This document shows, piece by piece, positions 24,030 to 33,034 of a stretch of 64,000 bases of DNA; positions within the stretch are counted from its first letter, which is position 1, and each line of letters starts with the position of its first letter. Origin of the DNA: Natronogracilivirga saccharolytica (GTDB lineage Bacteria; Bacteroidota; Rhodothermia; Balneolales; Natronogracilivirgulaceae). Position numbers and translations under genes: made by a program. The stretch is taken from assembly GCF_017921895.1 (NCBI RefSeq), contig NZ_JAFIDN010000004.1, forward strand, positions 186,001 to 250,000. The letters are read 5' to 3'. The notes under the pieces are model-generated. The model worked only from the letters and a program-made list of their open reading frames with translations, did no database searches and had not been told where the DNA came from.

Positions 24030-26411
24030 CTATTCTGATTTGTAATAATCCCTGAGTGTTTTCAATATACGAATATCGTACTCACTCAACATTCTTGATT
24101 CATAAAAAGGTCCCCTTTCCTCCGGATTTAGTTCAGAACTGGAAAAAATCGAAAGAAAACGGATACGCGGATCCGGGTCATCCTGAAAGTTTTCCAGAAA
24201 GTCACGCTGCCATTCCGCATCCGGAGCTTTATTCCGCAGCAACCGGTAAGTTGTCCATCTGATTTCAAAAGGATAGTTATTGTCCAGATAATCCCGTACA
24301 AACTCAACTGACTCTTCCCTGACAGGCAGTTCATACAGCTCTTCCAGCAAGGTTTTTGTGAAGAGCAGATCGTCCCGGTCCTCCCTGAGGAATTGATGGG
24401 CAAACTCCCGGAACTGATCTTCATCAAGAAGATGTCTGTAGGTGGTAATCGCTTCATTCACCAGCGGGATATCATCAGACCCCTGAATAATGGAAAATAC
24501 TCTGTCTTTGACATTGCTGCGGCCCGGGTAGGCGGCCAGTGCCCGCATGGAAATCATCCTCGTTTCTGCATGATCACTTTCAATACCATCAAGAAAGGTG
24601 TTTTCCGTTCCGCTTGCGCCGCTTGTCAGTTCTGCCAGCAATGCATGCAAAGCCGCTCCCACATCGGGGTGGTCTTCACTGCGTTTAATATCCCGGATGG
24701 CGAGCTGCAGATCCGGATCATCAGAGTAATCGATCAAAGCATATGCGGCTTTACTCCGGTCTTCGGATTGTTCAGCCCGACGCAGTTGATATAGCCAGAA
24801 CTCAAACGGCTTTTCAACATCAAATCGAAAATTATCCATATCCCTGATCATTACGTTCTGCACAGCCTGATCCATCGATACGTTTACGGTATCTCCCCCG
24901 GGGTTTACACTGAACTCCTTGTCATGGATCTGTCCGTCAGCTATCAGCCTGACATCCAGCAGCAACTCACTGTCAGCCGGTTCAGAGTGCGGCTCAATTT
25001 TTAATGTCACATCAGGGGAGGCACCCTGCTGACTGATATGCACATGGTACCGGATTTTCCTGTGTGAAAGGCGGGCAGCCATTTCCAGTACATCCGGGGC
25101 CGTAACCCATCGGCCCGAGATATCATAGACATAACTTGAAAAGCCATATGCAGACAAGGCTTTGTCAGACAGGTCTGTCTGGCGGATCATCTTTGCGAGT
25201 ACTTCATTCAAAACCGGATCCGACTGTTCTTTTATATAATCACGCGATGCCTGCCATGTGTTCATACTATGTTTGTCATAGACTGTTTCCGGGATGCTGA
25301 ATGCAGAACCAAGTGCATCTTTTTCCCTGATCCAGCGATTTTTTTCCGTTTCTTCCGCAACCAGTGCCTGTAATAGCGGAATGAAGTCTGAAGTATCCCA
25401 TTTTTCCGCTCTGAGTGATATTCCAAACCACTGTGCCGCAATAGATCTCGATATCTGCAGTGAGAATTGTTCCATCGTTTCTTCAGAGGACAGACCACCT
25501 GAATTTCCGGGTGATACAAAGCCCATCCCGGCTGCGTAGGGGCGATATTCCCATCTGCTGTCCTTCGTGATTACGGTATGGAATGCCGGAATCGGAAGGC
25601 CTCTTCTGACAAATCGCTCAAGCTGCCTGGTTTCCTGAGCCATATAATCCAGGATGTCCCGGCTCTTATCACTGTCAAGCAAATCTTCTTCAACATACAA
25701 TCTCAGATTATTTGTACCCGAAAAGGTTTCATGCAGTTCAAACACACCAACAGCAAAGCCCAGCTCTGAAACGGGCATAGGATCGTCGGATTCAAATATG
25801 AAATAGTTGGTCCCATCTTCACTGCCTTCCTGTCCGGGATCACCTGTTGCTGCTCCGGTCATTTCTTCCGGCGTATTTAATCTGAGCGTGAACGGCAGAC
25901 TCACTCCGGGAAATACGGGCCCGGGTAACCAGTGTGACACACTACCGGGCAACCTGGAAGAAAAAATAGTTCCGCTTTCAAGTAAATGAACACCAAAAGC
26001 CGGATCCGTTCTGTAGGTAAGTGTTATGTCCTTGGTCTCTCCGGTGGTCAGATACTCGTCAAAAACGATTCTGATTGTGTCATCATCTTGAGAATACTCA
26101 GCCGATATGTCTCCGGCTGAGAAATCACTGATTTCAATACCGGGCGCAGCCCAGGTGATCTGATCAACAAAACCGTGTCTGGGTTCAACCGAGTATGTCA
26201 CTTTTCCTTCTATGATCCTGCCCTCAAACCCGATGTCCAGACGGGCATCCAGATGTCTGTAATTGACTTCCAGTGATGGCTTGTCCGGATAATCCAGGGG
26301 ACCGAAACCGGAAATATCGGTTTCATTGTTGCCAAATGCACTGTTCCATGCGAGACTGCTTCCCAGCATCACCGGCAGAATAAGGAAAATCTTCAGGAAG
26401 TGACTGCTCAT
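24030..26411 (-). CDS. M1-peptidase-like protein with degenerate active site and HEAT-like repeats
   Basis: 793 residues. A signal peptide (residues 1-28) suggests export. Residues 45-540 follow the M1 aminopeptidase layout, but the zinc site is gone: the position of HELAHQWFG reads RSIAAQWFG (residues 322-330), so both His and the catalytic Glu are replaced. The GxMEN region reads AAGMGF (293-298), without the Glu. From about residue 550 the protein is helical with HEAT-like repeats, as in the C-terminus of M1 enzymes. Its ATG overlaps the stop of the upstream hisN-like gene (ATGA). It is probably a non-catalytic M1 homologue, perhaps a binding protein; partners are unknown. Confidence 0.8.
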   Translation of the reverse strand: MSSHFLKIFLILPVMLGSSLAWNSAFGNNETDISGFGPLDYPDKPSLEVNYRHLDARLDIGFEGRIIEGKVTYSVEPRHGFVDQITWAAPGIEISDFSAGDISAEYSQDDDTIRIVFDEYLTTGETKDITLTYRTDPAFGVHLLESGTIFSSRLPGSVSHWLPGPVFPGVSLPFTLRLNTPEEMTGAATGDPGQEGSEDGTNYFIFESDDPMPVSELGFAVGVFELHETFSGTNNLRLYVEEDLLDSDKSRDILDYMAQETRQLERFVRRGLPIPAFHTVITKDSRWEYRPYAAGMGFVSPGNSGGLSSEETMEQFSLQISRSIAAQWFGISLRAEKWDTSDFIPLLQALVAEETEKNRWIREKDALGSAFSIPETVYDKHSMNTWQASRDYIKEQSDPVLNEVLAKMIRQTDLSDKALSAYGFSSYVYDISGRWVTAPDVLEMAARLSHRKIRYHVHISQQGASPDVTLKIEPHSEPADSELLLDVRLIADGQIHDKEFSVNPGGDTVNVSMDQAVQNVMIRDMDNFRFDVEKPFEFWLYQLRRAEQSEDRSKAAYALIDYSDDPDLQLAIRDIKRSEDHPDVGAALHALLAELTSGASGTENTFLDGIESDHAETRMISMRALAAYPGRSNVKDRVFSIIQGSDDIPLVNEAITTYRHLLDEDQFREFAHQFLREDRDDLLFTKTLLEELYELPVREESVEFVRDYLDNNYPFEIRWTTYRLLRNKAPDAEWQRDFLENFQDDPDPRIRFLSIFSSSELNPEERGPFYESRMLSEYDIRILKTLRDYYKSE

Positions 26412-27184
26412 TGGTTGCCCATTATTTTGAGTACATCGCCGGCCAGCAACTCATTGGAAGAAAAGCCGTGACCACTGTCTATTGACGCATTTCCCTCCAC
26501 ATCGAGAAAGACCCCGCCGGCTTCCTGCATAATTGTGATCAGGGGTGCCGCATCCCAAATATGAAGTACCGGATCAAACATGATATCGGCCCGGCCGGTT
26601 GCCACCATCATATGTCCGTAGGCATCCCCCCAGGTTCGGTGAAGCCGGCACTGGTCGAGCAACAGGTTGAATTGCTCATGCATATTTTCTGACCGTATGG
26701 TGGTAATATCCGTACTTAACAAAGTGGCCTCAGAGAGATTCTTAGTATCGGCAACCCTGCAATCTTTGCCATTGTATCGCGCGCCGAAACCTGCAGCCGC
26801 TTCACACAGCTCATCAGTAGCAGGTGCATAAATTACGCCTATTTCGGGTTCTCCGTCTATGGTAACGCCGATTAATGTCGTATATAAAGGAATTCCGTGT
26901 ATGAAAGAAAGCGTGCCGTCAATCGGATCCAGAATCCACTGAACCGATTTGTTCTCTCCCTCATTGCCAAATTCCTCTCCCACAATTCCGTGATCGGGAT
27001 ACTTCTCCAGGATGCGTTCACGCATCCACTTTTCAGCATCCCTGTCAGCCTGGGTCACAGGGGAATCATCCTGCTTGCGGTCAACCTCCACACCCTTTTG
27101 AAAATGTGCCAGAGTGCGTTTTCCTGCCGAACGTGCCATATGAATGGCAAACTGCAAATATTCTTCTTTTCTGGAATAATTCAT
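26408..27184 (-). CDS. hisN: inositol-monophosphatase family phosphatase, probable histidinol-phosphatase
   Basis: 258 residues with the metal-dependent IMPase motifs GEEFG (near residue 70), WILDPIDGTLSF and HIWDAAPLITIMQEAGG. The combination WGDAYGHMMVATGRADIMFDP and the HGIPLYTTLIGV stretch resemble HisN histidinol-phosphatases more than SuhB-type enzymes. A general inositol-phosphatase or 3'-phosphoadenosine phosphatase remains possible. It is the first gene of a three-gene minus-strand operon and is divergent from tex. Confidence 0.8.
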   Translation of the reverse strand: MNYSRKEEYLQFAIHMARSAGKRTLAHFQKGVEVDRKQDDSPVTQADRDAEKWMRERILEKYPDHGIVGEEFGNEGENKSVQWILDPIDGTLSFIHGIPLYTTLIGVTIDGEPEIGVIYAPATDELCEAAAGFGARYNGKDCRVADTKNLSEATLLSTDITTIRSENMHEQFNLLLDQCRLHRTWGDAYGHMMVATGRADIMFDPVLHIWDAAPLITIMQEAGGVFLDVEGNASIDSGHGFSSNELLAGDVLKIMGNQ

Positions 27185-27421
27185 TGTAAATAGTCAGATC
27201 TGCTTATATTTTTGCGGTTCCGGAAATGACGGTTTCAATATCAGAAACTGGTGCAATTTGCATGCCATTTCTGTCGAAAAAGTCATCCGGCTTTTAAAAC
27301 TGGATTGTATACGAATACAGCTGAACATGTAACGCAGGACACTTCGTAATGTTCTTTGGCCGATGGTGTCGGTAAAACTGCGATCGTCTGCATGCAGCTG
27401 GATTATAAAAATACTAAAAAG

Positions 27422-29641
27422 ATGTCTACTGCAGGAATAATTTCTTCTATAGCAAAGAGCTTCAGTCTGTCTGAGAAACAGGTATCGGCGGTCGCCGGCC
27501 TCCTGGAAGAAGGAGCTACCATTCCGTTTATTGCCCGCTACCGCCAGGAGCGAACCGGCGGACTTGATGAGGAACAGCTCCGTTCCATACGGGATGAGCT
27601 TGAGTATGCGAAACTTCTGGATGAGCGGAAAAAAACGGTTCTGGAGTCCATCAGGCAGCAAGGGAAACTGGATGAAGAGCTTGAAAAGGAAATCCAGGCC
27701 TGCACATCTTTAAAGCAGCTGGAAGATCTGTACCTTCCATACAAGCCCAAACGACGAACCCGTGCTTCGGCAGCCCGGGAAAAAGGGCTGGAACCACTGG
27801 CCATACTGATCTGGGAGGAAGAAACAGAAACCGGCAATCCGGATGAAATCGCCAAAGATTTTGTTGGCGGATCTGATGACACCGAAGCAGATCAGAACAG
27901 TGCCGGGTCTGTTGAGGAAGCATTGCAGGGAGCCCGGGACATCTGTGCCGAATGGATTAATGAGGAAGTAGAAGTTCGAAACAGCATCCGATCACGAATC
28001 CAGAAGCACGGTATCATGAGTGCCAAGGCAACCGGTGAAAAAGACGACCGGGAAGTGTTTCGCGAGTATTATGATTTCAGTCTGAAAATCAAATTTCTCA
28101 AACCTCACCAGATCCTGGCTGTCAACCGCGGTGAACGGGAAGGAATTCTGTCCGCAGATATAGAAATTCCTGAAGATAAGGTGATCGATGATATTGAGAA
28201 TTTCATAATTACTAACAGGAACTCCGTATTCACAGAACAGCTTGGCAGTGCTGTTCGTGACAGTTACCGCAGACTGCTTTTTCCGGCACTTGAACGCGAA
28301 GCGCGTAAAGAGTTAACCGAAAAAGCCGAAGAACATGCAATTCAGACTTTTGCCGAAAATCTGAAAAATCTGCTTCTTCAGGCTCCTCTGTCCTCACAGA
28401 TGGTTATGGGCATAGATCCTGCCTACCGGACCGGTTGCAAAGTTGCCGTCATTGATCCAACCGGAAGGTACCTGGAAGGCACAACCATTTTTCCCACTCC
28501 TCCACTGAAAAAAATCCGCGAATCCAAGGAGACACTGAACCGCTTGATTGACCGTCATGGTATCACACTTATCGCCATCGGCAACGGTACCGGGTCCCGC
28601 GAAACAGAACTTGTAATTGCAGAACTCATTGGAGAACGGAAGGAAAAGAAACCGGATGAAGAGCTGCATTATCTTATCGTCAATGAAGCCGGGGCATCGG
28701 TTTATTCGGCCTCACCCCTTGCCAAGCAGGAGTTTCCTGATCTTGACGCCGCCATGAGGGGAAATATTTCCATTGCCCGCAGGGTTCAGGATCCCCTTGC
28801 AGAACTTGTGAAAATTGACCCGAAATCCATCGGGGTCGGTTTGTATCAGCACGATGTCAATCAGCCTAATCTTTCAAGAAAACTGGACGATGTTGTTGAA
28901 AGTTGTGTTAACCTGGTTGGCGTCAATGTCAATACGGCAAGTTCATCACTGCTGACATACGTCTCCGGACTGAGCAGCAGTATGGCTGAAAAAATTGTCA
29001 CATACAGGAATGAGAACGGACCTTTTAAAGAACGAAATGAATTAAAGAAAGTGCCCGGAGTAGGCGCACTCCGTTTTCAGCAGGCTGCCGGTTTTCTACG
29101 CATACCGGACTCCCCTCAGCCTTTTGACAATACCGCTATCCATCCCGAGAGTTATGATGCCGCTGAGTCTGTGTGCAAAATGGTTGGCATTTCACCGGGG
29201 CAGATACGGGAAACAGCGCATCTGCTTCCCCTGAAGTTCCGCGATCTGGATCTGGATAAAACTGCAGAGAGTGCGGAAATAGGCAGGCCAACCCTGGAAC
29301 TGATTATTGAAAATTTGCAGAAACCGGGCCGGGATCCGCGTGAGTCATTGCCCAAACCGCTGCTTAAGCAGGAGGTTCTGTCAATGAGCGACCTCAGAGA
29401 AGATCAGCAACTTGAGGGAACAGTCAGGAATGTGGTGGATTTCGGAGCATTTGTCGATATCGGCGTAAAAGAAGACGGGCTGCTGCATATTTCGAAAATG
29501 AGTGAAAGCAAACGGATTAAAAATCCGCATGATGTTGTCTCCGTAGGCGATATTATAACTGTGCGAATAATTTCTATAGATCCGGAACGTGGCCGCATCA
29601 GTCTCGGACTTGTGGATGTCAGCGATCAAGCATCTCTTTGA
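27422..29641 (+). CDS. tex: Tex transcription accessory protein
   Basis: 739 residues from ATG 27422 (MSTAGIISSIAKSF), the typical Tex N-terminus; two upstream Met codons (27356, 27392) would add unrelated residues. The architecture is an N-terminal helical domain with ATIPFIARYRQERTGGLDEEQLR, a YqgF-like domain (GIDPAYRTGCKVAVIDPTGR, AIGNGTGSRETE), helix-hairpin-helix repeats (NENGPFKERNELKKVPGVG), and a C-terminal S1 RNA-binding domain (EGTVRNVVDFGAFVDIGVKEDGL). Tex binds nucleic acids and RNA polymerase. Its 3' end overlaps trmH by 23 bp. Confidence 0.95.
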   Translation: MSTAGIISSIAKSFSLSEKQVSAVAGLLEEGATIPFIARYRQERTGGLDEEQLRSIRDELEYAKLLDERKKTVLESIRQQGKLDEELEKEIQACTSLKQLEDLYLPYKPKRRTRASAAREKGLEPLAILIWEEETETGNPDEIAKDFVGGSDDTEADQNSAGSVEEALQGARDICAEWINEEVEVRNSIRSRIQKHGIMSAKATGEKDDREVFREYYDFSLKIKFLKPHQILAVNRGEREGILSADIEIPEDKVIDDIENFIITNRNSVFTEQLGSAVRDSYRRLLFPALEREARKELTEKAEEHAIQTFAENLKNLLLQAPLSSQMVMGIDPAYRTGCKVAVIDPTGRYLEGTTIFPTPPLKKIRESKETLNRLIDRHGITLIAIGNGTGSRETELVIAELIGERKEKKPDEELHYLIVNEAGASVYSASPLAKQEFPDLDAAMRGNISIARRVQDPLAELVKIDPKSIGVGLYQHDVNQPNLSRKLDDVVESCVNLVGVNVNTASSSLLTYVSGLSSSMAEKIVTYRNENGPFKERNELKKVPGVGALRFQQAAGFLRIPDSPQPFDNTAIHPESYDAAESVCKMVGISPGQIRETAHLLPLKFRDLDLDKTAESAEIGRPTLELIIENLQKPGRDPRESLPKPLLKQEVLSMSDLREDQQLEGTVRNVVDFGAFVDIGVKEDGLLHISKMSESKRIKNPHDVVSVGDIITVRIISIDPERGRISLGLVDVSDQASL

Positions 29642-30320
29642 GTTTCCGTTCGAGTGCCGGCAGTTTGCGTATGGACTTACGAAGCCACTGAAGATATAAA
29701 TCACTCTTTTCACTTTCGGTCAGTTGCCATGGGATATCCGTTTTTTCCAAATGCTGCCGAAGATGGTACAGGCATAAAGCAACACAAACCGAAATGTTGA
29801 AGCTCTCGCTGAAACCGTACATGGGCAGATGGAGCCACGCATCCGCATGGTCAACAGCGTCGGGGGTCAGACCCAGTTTTTCAGCACCGAAAACCAGTGC
29901 GGTTGGTTCAGCGGGGAAAAAATCTGGCAGTGACACCTGTTTTTTGTGCGGGGTGGTAGCCACAATACGGTATCCTTTTTCCCTCAGTTGCCGGTATGCT
30001 TCAAGTGTATTGTTAGTATCTGGTTTATTGTACCGGTGAACATCAAGCCACTTGTCAGACCCGATTGTTACTCCCTTGTCAATATCAAAAAAGTTCCTGT
30101 TTTCAATAACATGGACATCCTGGATGCCGAAACCATCACAGCTTCGTAAAACGGCGGAAGCATTTTGCGGCTGGTATATATCTTCAAGAACAACCGTAAA
30201 GAAGCGGGTTCGGTGCGCGAGCAGTTCCCGGAACAGTGTTTTCTTATGCTCACTTACATAATTTGAAAAAAAACTGGTTTCCAGTTCACGCCTGGATGCA
30301 TCCGGCATTTCTGACATCAC
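29619..30320 (-). CDS. trmH: TrmH-type tRNA 2'-O-methyltransferase
   Basis: 233 residues, SPOUT fold. Motif 1 VVLEDIYQPQNASAVLRSCDGFG, motif 2 ALVFGAEKLGLTPDAVDHAD and motif 3 LHLPMYGFSESFNISVCVALCLYHL form the knotted AdoMet site. The positively charged C-terminal helix (LQWLRKSIRKLPALERK) matches TrmH, which methylates the ribose of G18 in tRNA. The start is one of three close Met codons (30320, 30317, 30308). It lies 17 bp after the response-regulator gene. Confidence 0.87.
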   Translation of the reverse strand: MMSEMPDASRRELETSFFSNYVSEHKKTLFRELLAHRTRFFTVVLEDIYQPQNASAVLRSCDGFGIQDVHVIENRNFFDIDKGVTIGSDKWLDVHRYNKPDTNNTLEAYRQLREKGYRIVATTPHKKQVSLPDFFPAEPTALVFGAEKLGLTPDAVDHADAWLHLPMYGFSESFNISVCVALCLYHLRQHLEKTDIPWQLTESEKSDLYLQWLRKSIRKLPALERKLKEMLDR

Positions 30321-30337
30321 AATAATAGTTGCCGGGT

Positions 30338-31024
30338 TCAGGAATCAGAACCGCATTTCAACATAAAGCCTTTTTTCCGTACGGTCTGTATATAATTGAC
30401 CGGCGTGATTTCTTCAATTTTCTTCCTGAGATAGCTGATGTACACATTCAGAAAATTGGTATTGGTATCAAAATTGATATCCCAGACATTGTTCGTGAGC
30501 TCATCCTTTTCAAGAATCCTGTTAGGGTTTTTCATGAAATAAGCCATGAGATTGAACTCATTATTCGTCAACAGCACCTTGACATCGCGCACGTAAAATT
30601 CGCGGTTTACCAGATCAATGCGCAGCTCACCGCATTCATAGACGTTGGTTGGCGCATCTCCTTTCTTAACCCTGCGGGTGATGGCGTCTATCCGCGCAAG
30701 AAGTTCTTTGTTGTCAAAAGGCTTTGTCAGATAATCATCTGCCCCGGTATTAAGACCGGTAATTTTGGTGTCTGTGTTCTGATACGCAGAAAGGATTAGG
30801 ATTGGCGTCTTTATATCATTATCCCGCAATACTTTGCATACTTCAAGACCGTTTTTGTCCGGCAGCCCCAGATCCAGAACGATTATGTCAAAAGACTCTT
30901 CAAGTGCCGTCTTTTCACCGGTTTCTCCTCTTTCAGCTATTGCAACTTCGTGCCCCTCTTTTTCCAATACGTGCTTGACCAGAGTTCGAACAATTCGGTC
31001 ATCTTCAATAACAAGTATTTTCAT
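30338..31024 (-). CDS. OmpR-family response regulator
   Basis: 228 residues. The receiver domain (1-120) has the acidic pair EDD at 7-9, phospho-acceptor Asp51 in IIVLDLGLPDKNG, a conserved Ser/Thr in ILILSAY, and Lys in YLTKPF. The C-terminal winged-helix DNA-binding domain covers residues 130-225 (LLTNNEFNLMAYFMKNPNRILEKDEL ... YIQTVRKKGFMLK). No histidine kinase gene is adjacent, so the sensor is encoded elsewhere. It is followed by trmH after 17 bp. Confidence 0.93.
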   Translation of the reverse strand: MKILVIEDDRIVRTLVKHVLEKEGHEVAIAERGETGEKTALEESFDIIVLDLGLPDKNGLEVCKVLRDNDIKTPILILSAYQNTDTKITGLNTGADDYLTKPFDNKELLARIDAITRRVKKGDAPTNVYECGELRIDLVNREFYVRDVKVLLTNNEFNLMAYFMKNPNRILEKDELTNNVWDINFDTNTNFLNVYISYLRKKIEEITPVNYIQTVRKKGFMLKCGSDS

Positions 31025-31162
31025 AGACTGTGATGATATGTTGAATATTGTATTGGCTTGACAGTGTAATTTACCTCATCCGAAGTATTTACTTACAACA
31101 AGTTAAGACCATTGAATATCTGACTAAAAAACAAAATATGCTTGATTTATCTGAATTTTTCA

Positions 31163-31771
31163 TCAAGAGTCACCCTCGTTTTCACCAGCGAGCCACATAC
31201 TTATGATCTTTTTGGTGTCATAGGAAATATCGGCATCCTTACCCGATAATCCTAACATTCTGATATGGCGATAACGTTCACTCTCATCACTTAACCATGA
31301 ACGGTTTACCGATCCGCCAAACAGTATCAGCTCATTTACGTAGTGCGGGCGGGTGGAGCAGAAGTAGGATAATTGATTCCTGGAATCCTCCCATCCCGTC
31401 AGTACAAGACGCCGGGCATCAATGTGTGGAAGGACACCGTCAATCACTTCCTGAAGAAACTCTGAAACATATTCCCTTGCAGCTGTAATGGTTTGTTCAT
31501 CCGAGTACCCGGGAATCCAGTGATATCCCCTGGTCTGGGCTGTGGATTGGATTTCCGGATATGGAGCCTGTATCAGCAGATGGTAGCCTTCCAGAGCAAG
31601 GAGAGGAGCAATTAATTTTTCAGTTTCCGGAAGATTGCTGCCATTGGCATGCAGATAAACAAATAACGGGCCGGTTTCTTCTTCTTGAACCCGAAAGAGC
31701 CTGTAGGGTACTTCAAGTGAAAAAGAAGCCTTTCCCGAGAGCAATAACTCAGTTGCCTTTTCTTTTGTCAT
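31163..31771 (-). CDS. alpha/beta-hydrolase-like protein without the Ser nucleophile
   Basis: 202 residues with the outline of a phospholipase/carboxylesterase fold: a GPLFVYLHANGSNLPETEKLI oxyanion-loop segment, the RGYHWIPG motif, and the strand-turn-helix RRLVLTGWEDSRNQLSYF. The nucleophile elbow GxSxG reads G126-W-E-D-S130, with Glu at the Ser position. The C-terminal region has LGLSGKDADISYD but no clear catalytic His. It is therefore probably inactive as an esterase. It starts 5 bp after the MFS transporter gene and is the last gene of lysA-ltaE-MFS. Confidence 0.7.
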   Translation of the reverse strand: MTKEKATELLLSGKASFSLEVPYRLFRVQEEETGPLFVYLHANGSNLPETEKLIAPLLALEGYHLLIQAPYPEIQSTAQTRGYHWIPGYSDEQTITAAREYVSEFLQEVIDGVLPHIDARRLVLTGWEDSRNQLSYFCSTRPHYVNELILFGGSVNRSWLSDESERYRHIRMLGLSGKDADISYDTKKIISMWLAGENEGDS

Positions 31772-31776
31772 AGATT

Positions 31777-33003
31777 TCAGGATAATGTTCTGTGGGCTTC
31801 CCGATAAATAAACATGGCACTCAAAACGGAAATTATCACCAGGATAACAGCTCCATGAATAATGGTACCAAATGAGATTCCAAGATCGAGAAGGTATCCG
31901 AATAAAATAGGACTTACAGCCGTACTTGTCACCATAAACATGGACATCATGCTGCGAATAGCACCGAGATTTGCTGTTCCGTATAATTCGGCATACAGGG
32001 AGGTCTTTACGTTGGCTCCGAATCCTTCCGTGGTTCCTGCAAGAAAGAGATAGGCAAATACAATCAATTCGTGACCAGAAAGTGACAAAATAACCAACCC
32101 GGTCAGAAAGGGTAACAAGAAAAAAGGAAATAACCGGGCAGCCTTGAACCGGTCCACGAGTATTCCGGAAATAAGAGAGAATGATGACCTTGCAATGGCA
32201 AATGCGACAAAACCAGCTGCAAGTGTTTCTATTTCCCAGCCCTTGTAAGCCGCCAGCTGGGTCTGGTACAAAAACAGCCCGGTAAGCAGAAATGGAGAAA
32301 TGAGTACGCCGGGCAGAAAAATGAAGAACCGGTAATCACGGATGACTTTTGTCCGGCTCCATTTCTGACCCGGTTCCGCATTTAGGTTATCATCATTGTT
32401 ATTTCCAGATTCACCGTACCCTGAGGGATCCTTGCTGATGGTTGCAAGAATTATCGCCGGAAGAACCAGTAAAATAAAAAATGCGGCACTCCCCCAGCCG
32501 GCTCTCCAGCCCAATACCGTAATAATAGTGGTTATGGTAATCGGCAGGAATGCCTCTCCCAGCGTAAAACCCAGATTGGCAAGGCTCAATGCTTTGCCTC
32601 TCATGGTCACAAAATATCGGGCCATAGCTGTTTGTGCCGTGTGCGTGCTCAGTCCCTGTCCGAACAAACGCATGCCAAATATTCCAAGCAGCAACATCCA
32701 CACCCATTGCGACAAACTTATAATAAGAGCGGACAGCACAAGGCCTGCAGCGACAAAAAGTGCATATTTTTTCAGCGGAATCTGGTCAATTTTTCCGCCA
32801 ATCCAGGCGAGTGTAAAAGCACTGCCCAATGTTGCAGCCGAATAAACAGTTCCAAAATAGGCATTGGTAATTCCGAATGTTTCCAGGAATCCCGGTACAA
32901 ACAACGAAACCAGAAATGTTTGCCCGAAGCTTGAAAAAAAAGTAAAACTGAGTCCGAAAATTACCAGGCGTCTGTAGTGCCAGGCAAACTGAAATATATT
33001 CAC
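31777..33003 (-). CDS. MFS transporter
   Basis: 408 residues with about twelve transmembrane helices and a polar central loop (residues ~200-225, PSGYGESGNNNDDNLNAEPG). Typical features are a GGKIDQIPLKKYAL loop 2-3, a short RYFVTMRGKALSLANLGFTLGEAFLPI segment, and SGILVDRFKAARLFP in the second half. The substrate is not identifiable. It is 31 bp after the threonine aldolase gene and 5 bp before the hydrolase-like gene, so its cargo may be linked to amino-acid metabolism, which is inference only. Confidence 0.9.
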   Translation of the reverse strand: MNIFQFAWHYRRLVIFGLSFTFFSSFGQTFLVSLFVPGFLETFGITNAYFGTVYSAATLGSAFTLAWIGGKIDQIPLKKYALFVAAGLVLSALIISLSQWVWMLLLGIFGMRLFGQGLSTHTAQTAMARYFVTMRGKALSLANLGFTLGEAFLPITITTIITVLGWRAGWGSAAFFILLVLPAIILATISKDPSGYGESGNNNDDNLNAEPGQKWSRTKVIRDYRFFIFLPGVLISPFLLTGLFLYQTQLAAYKGWEIETLAAGFVAFAIARSSFSLISGILVDRFKAARLFPFFLLPFLTGLVILSLSGHELIVFAYLFLAGTTEGFGANVKTSLYAELYGTANLGAIRSMMSMFMVTSTAVSPILFGYLLDLGISFGTIIHGAVILVIISVLSAMFIYREAHRTLS

Positions 33004-33034
33004 TGCAAATAAACAGGTTAGTTACTTTTAGTAT

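Noticed and set aside
27194-27661. 155-residue minus-strand reading frame
   Set aside because: It is antisense to the start of tex, has no family pattern and a composition unlike nearby genes.
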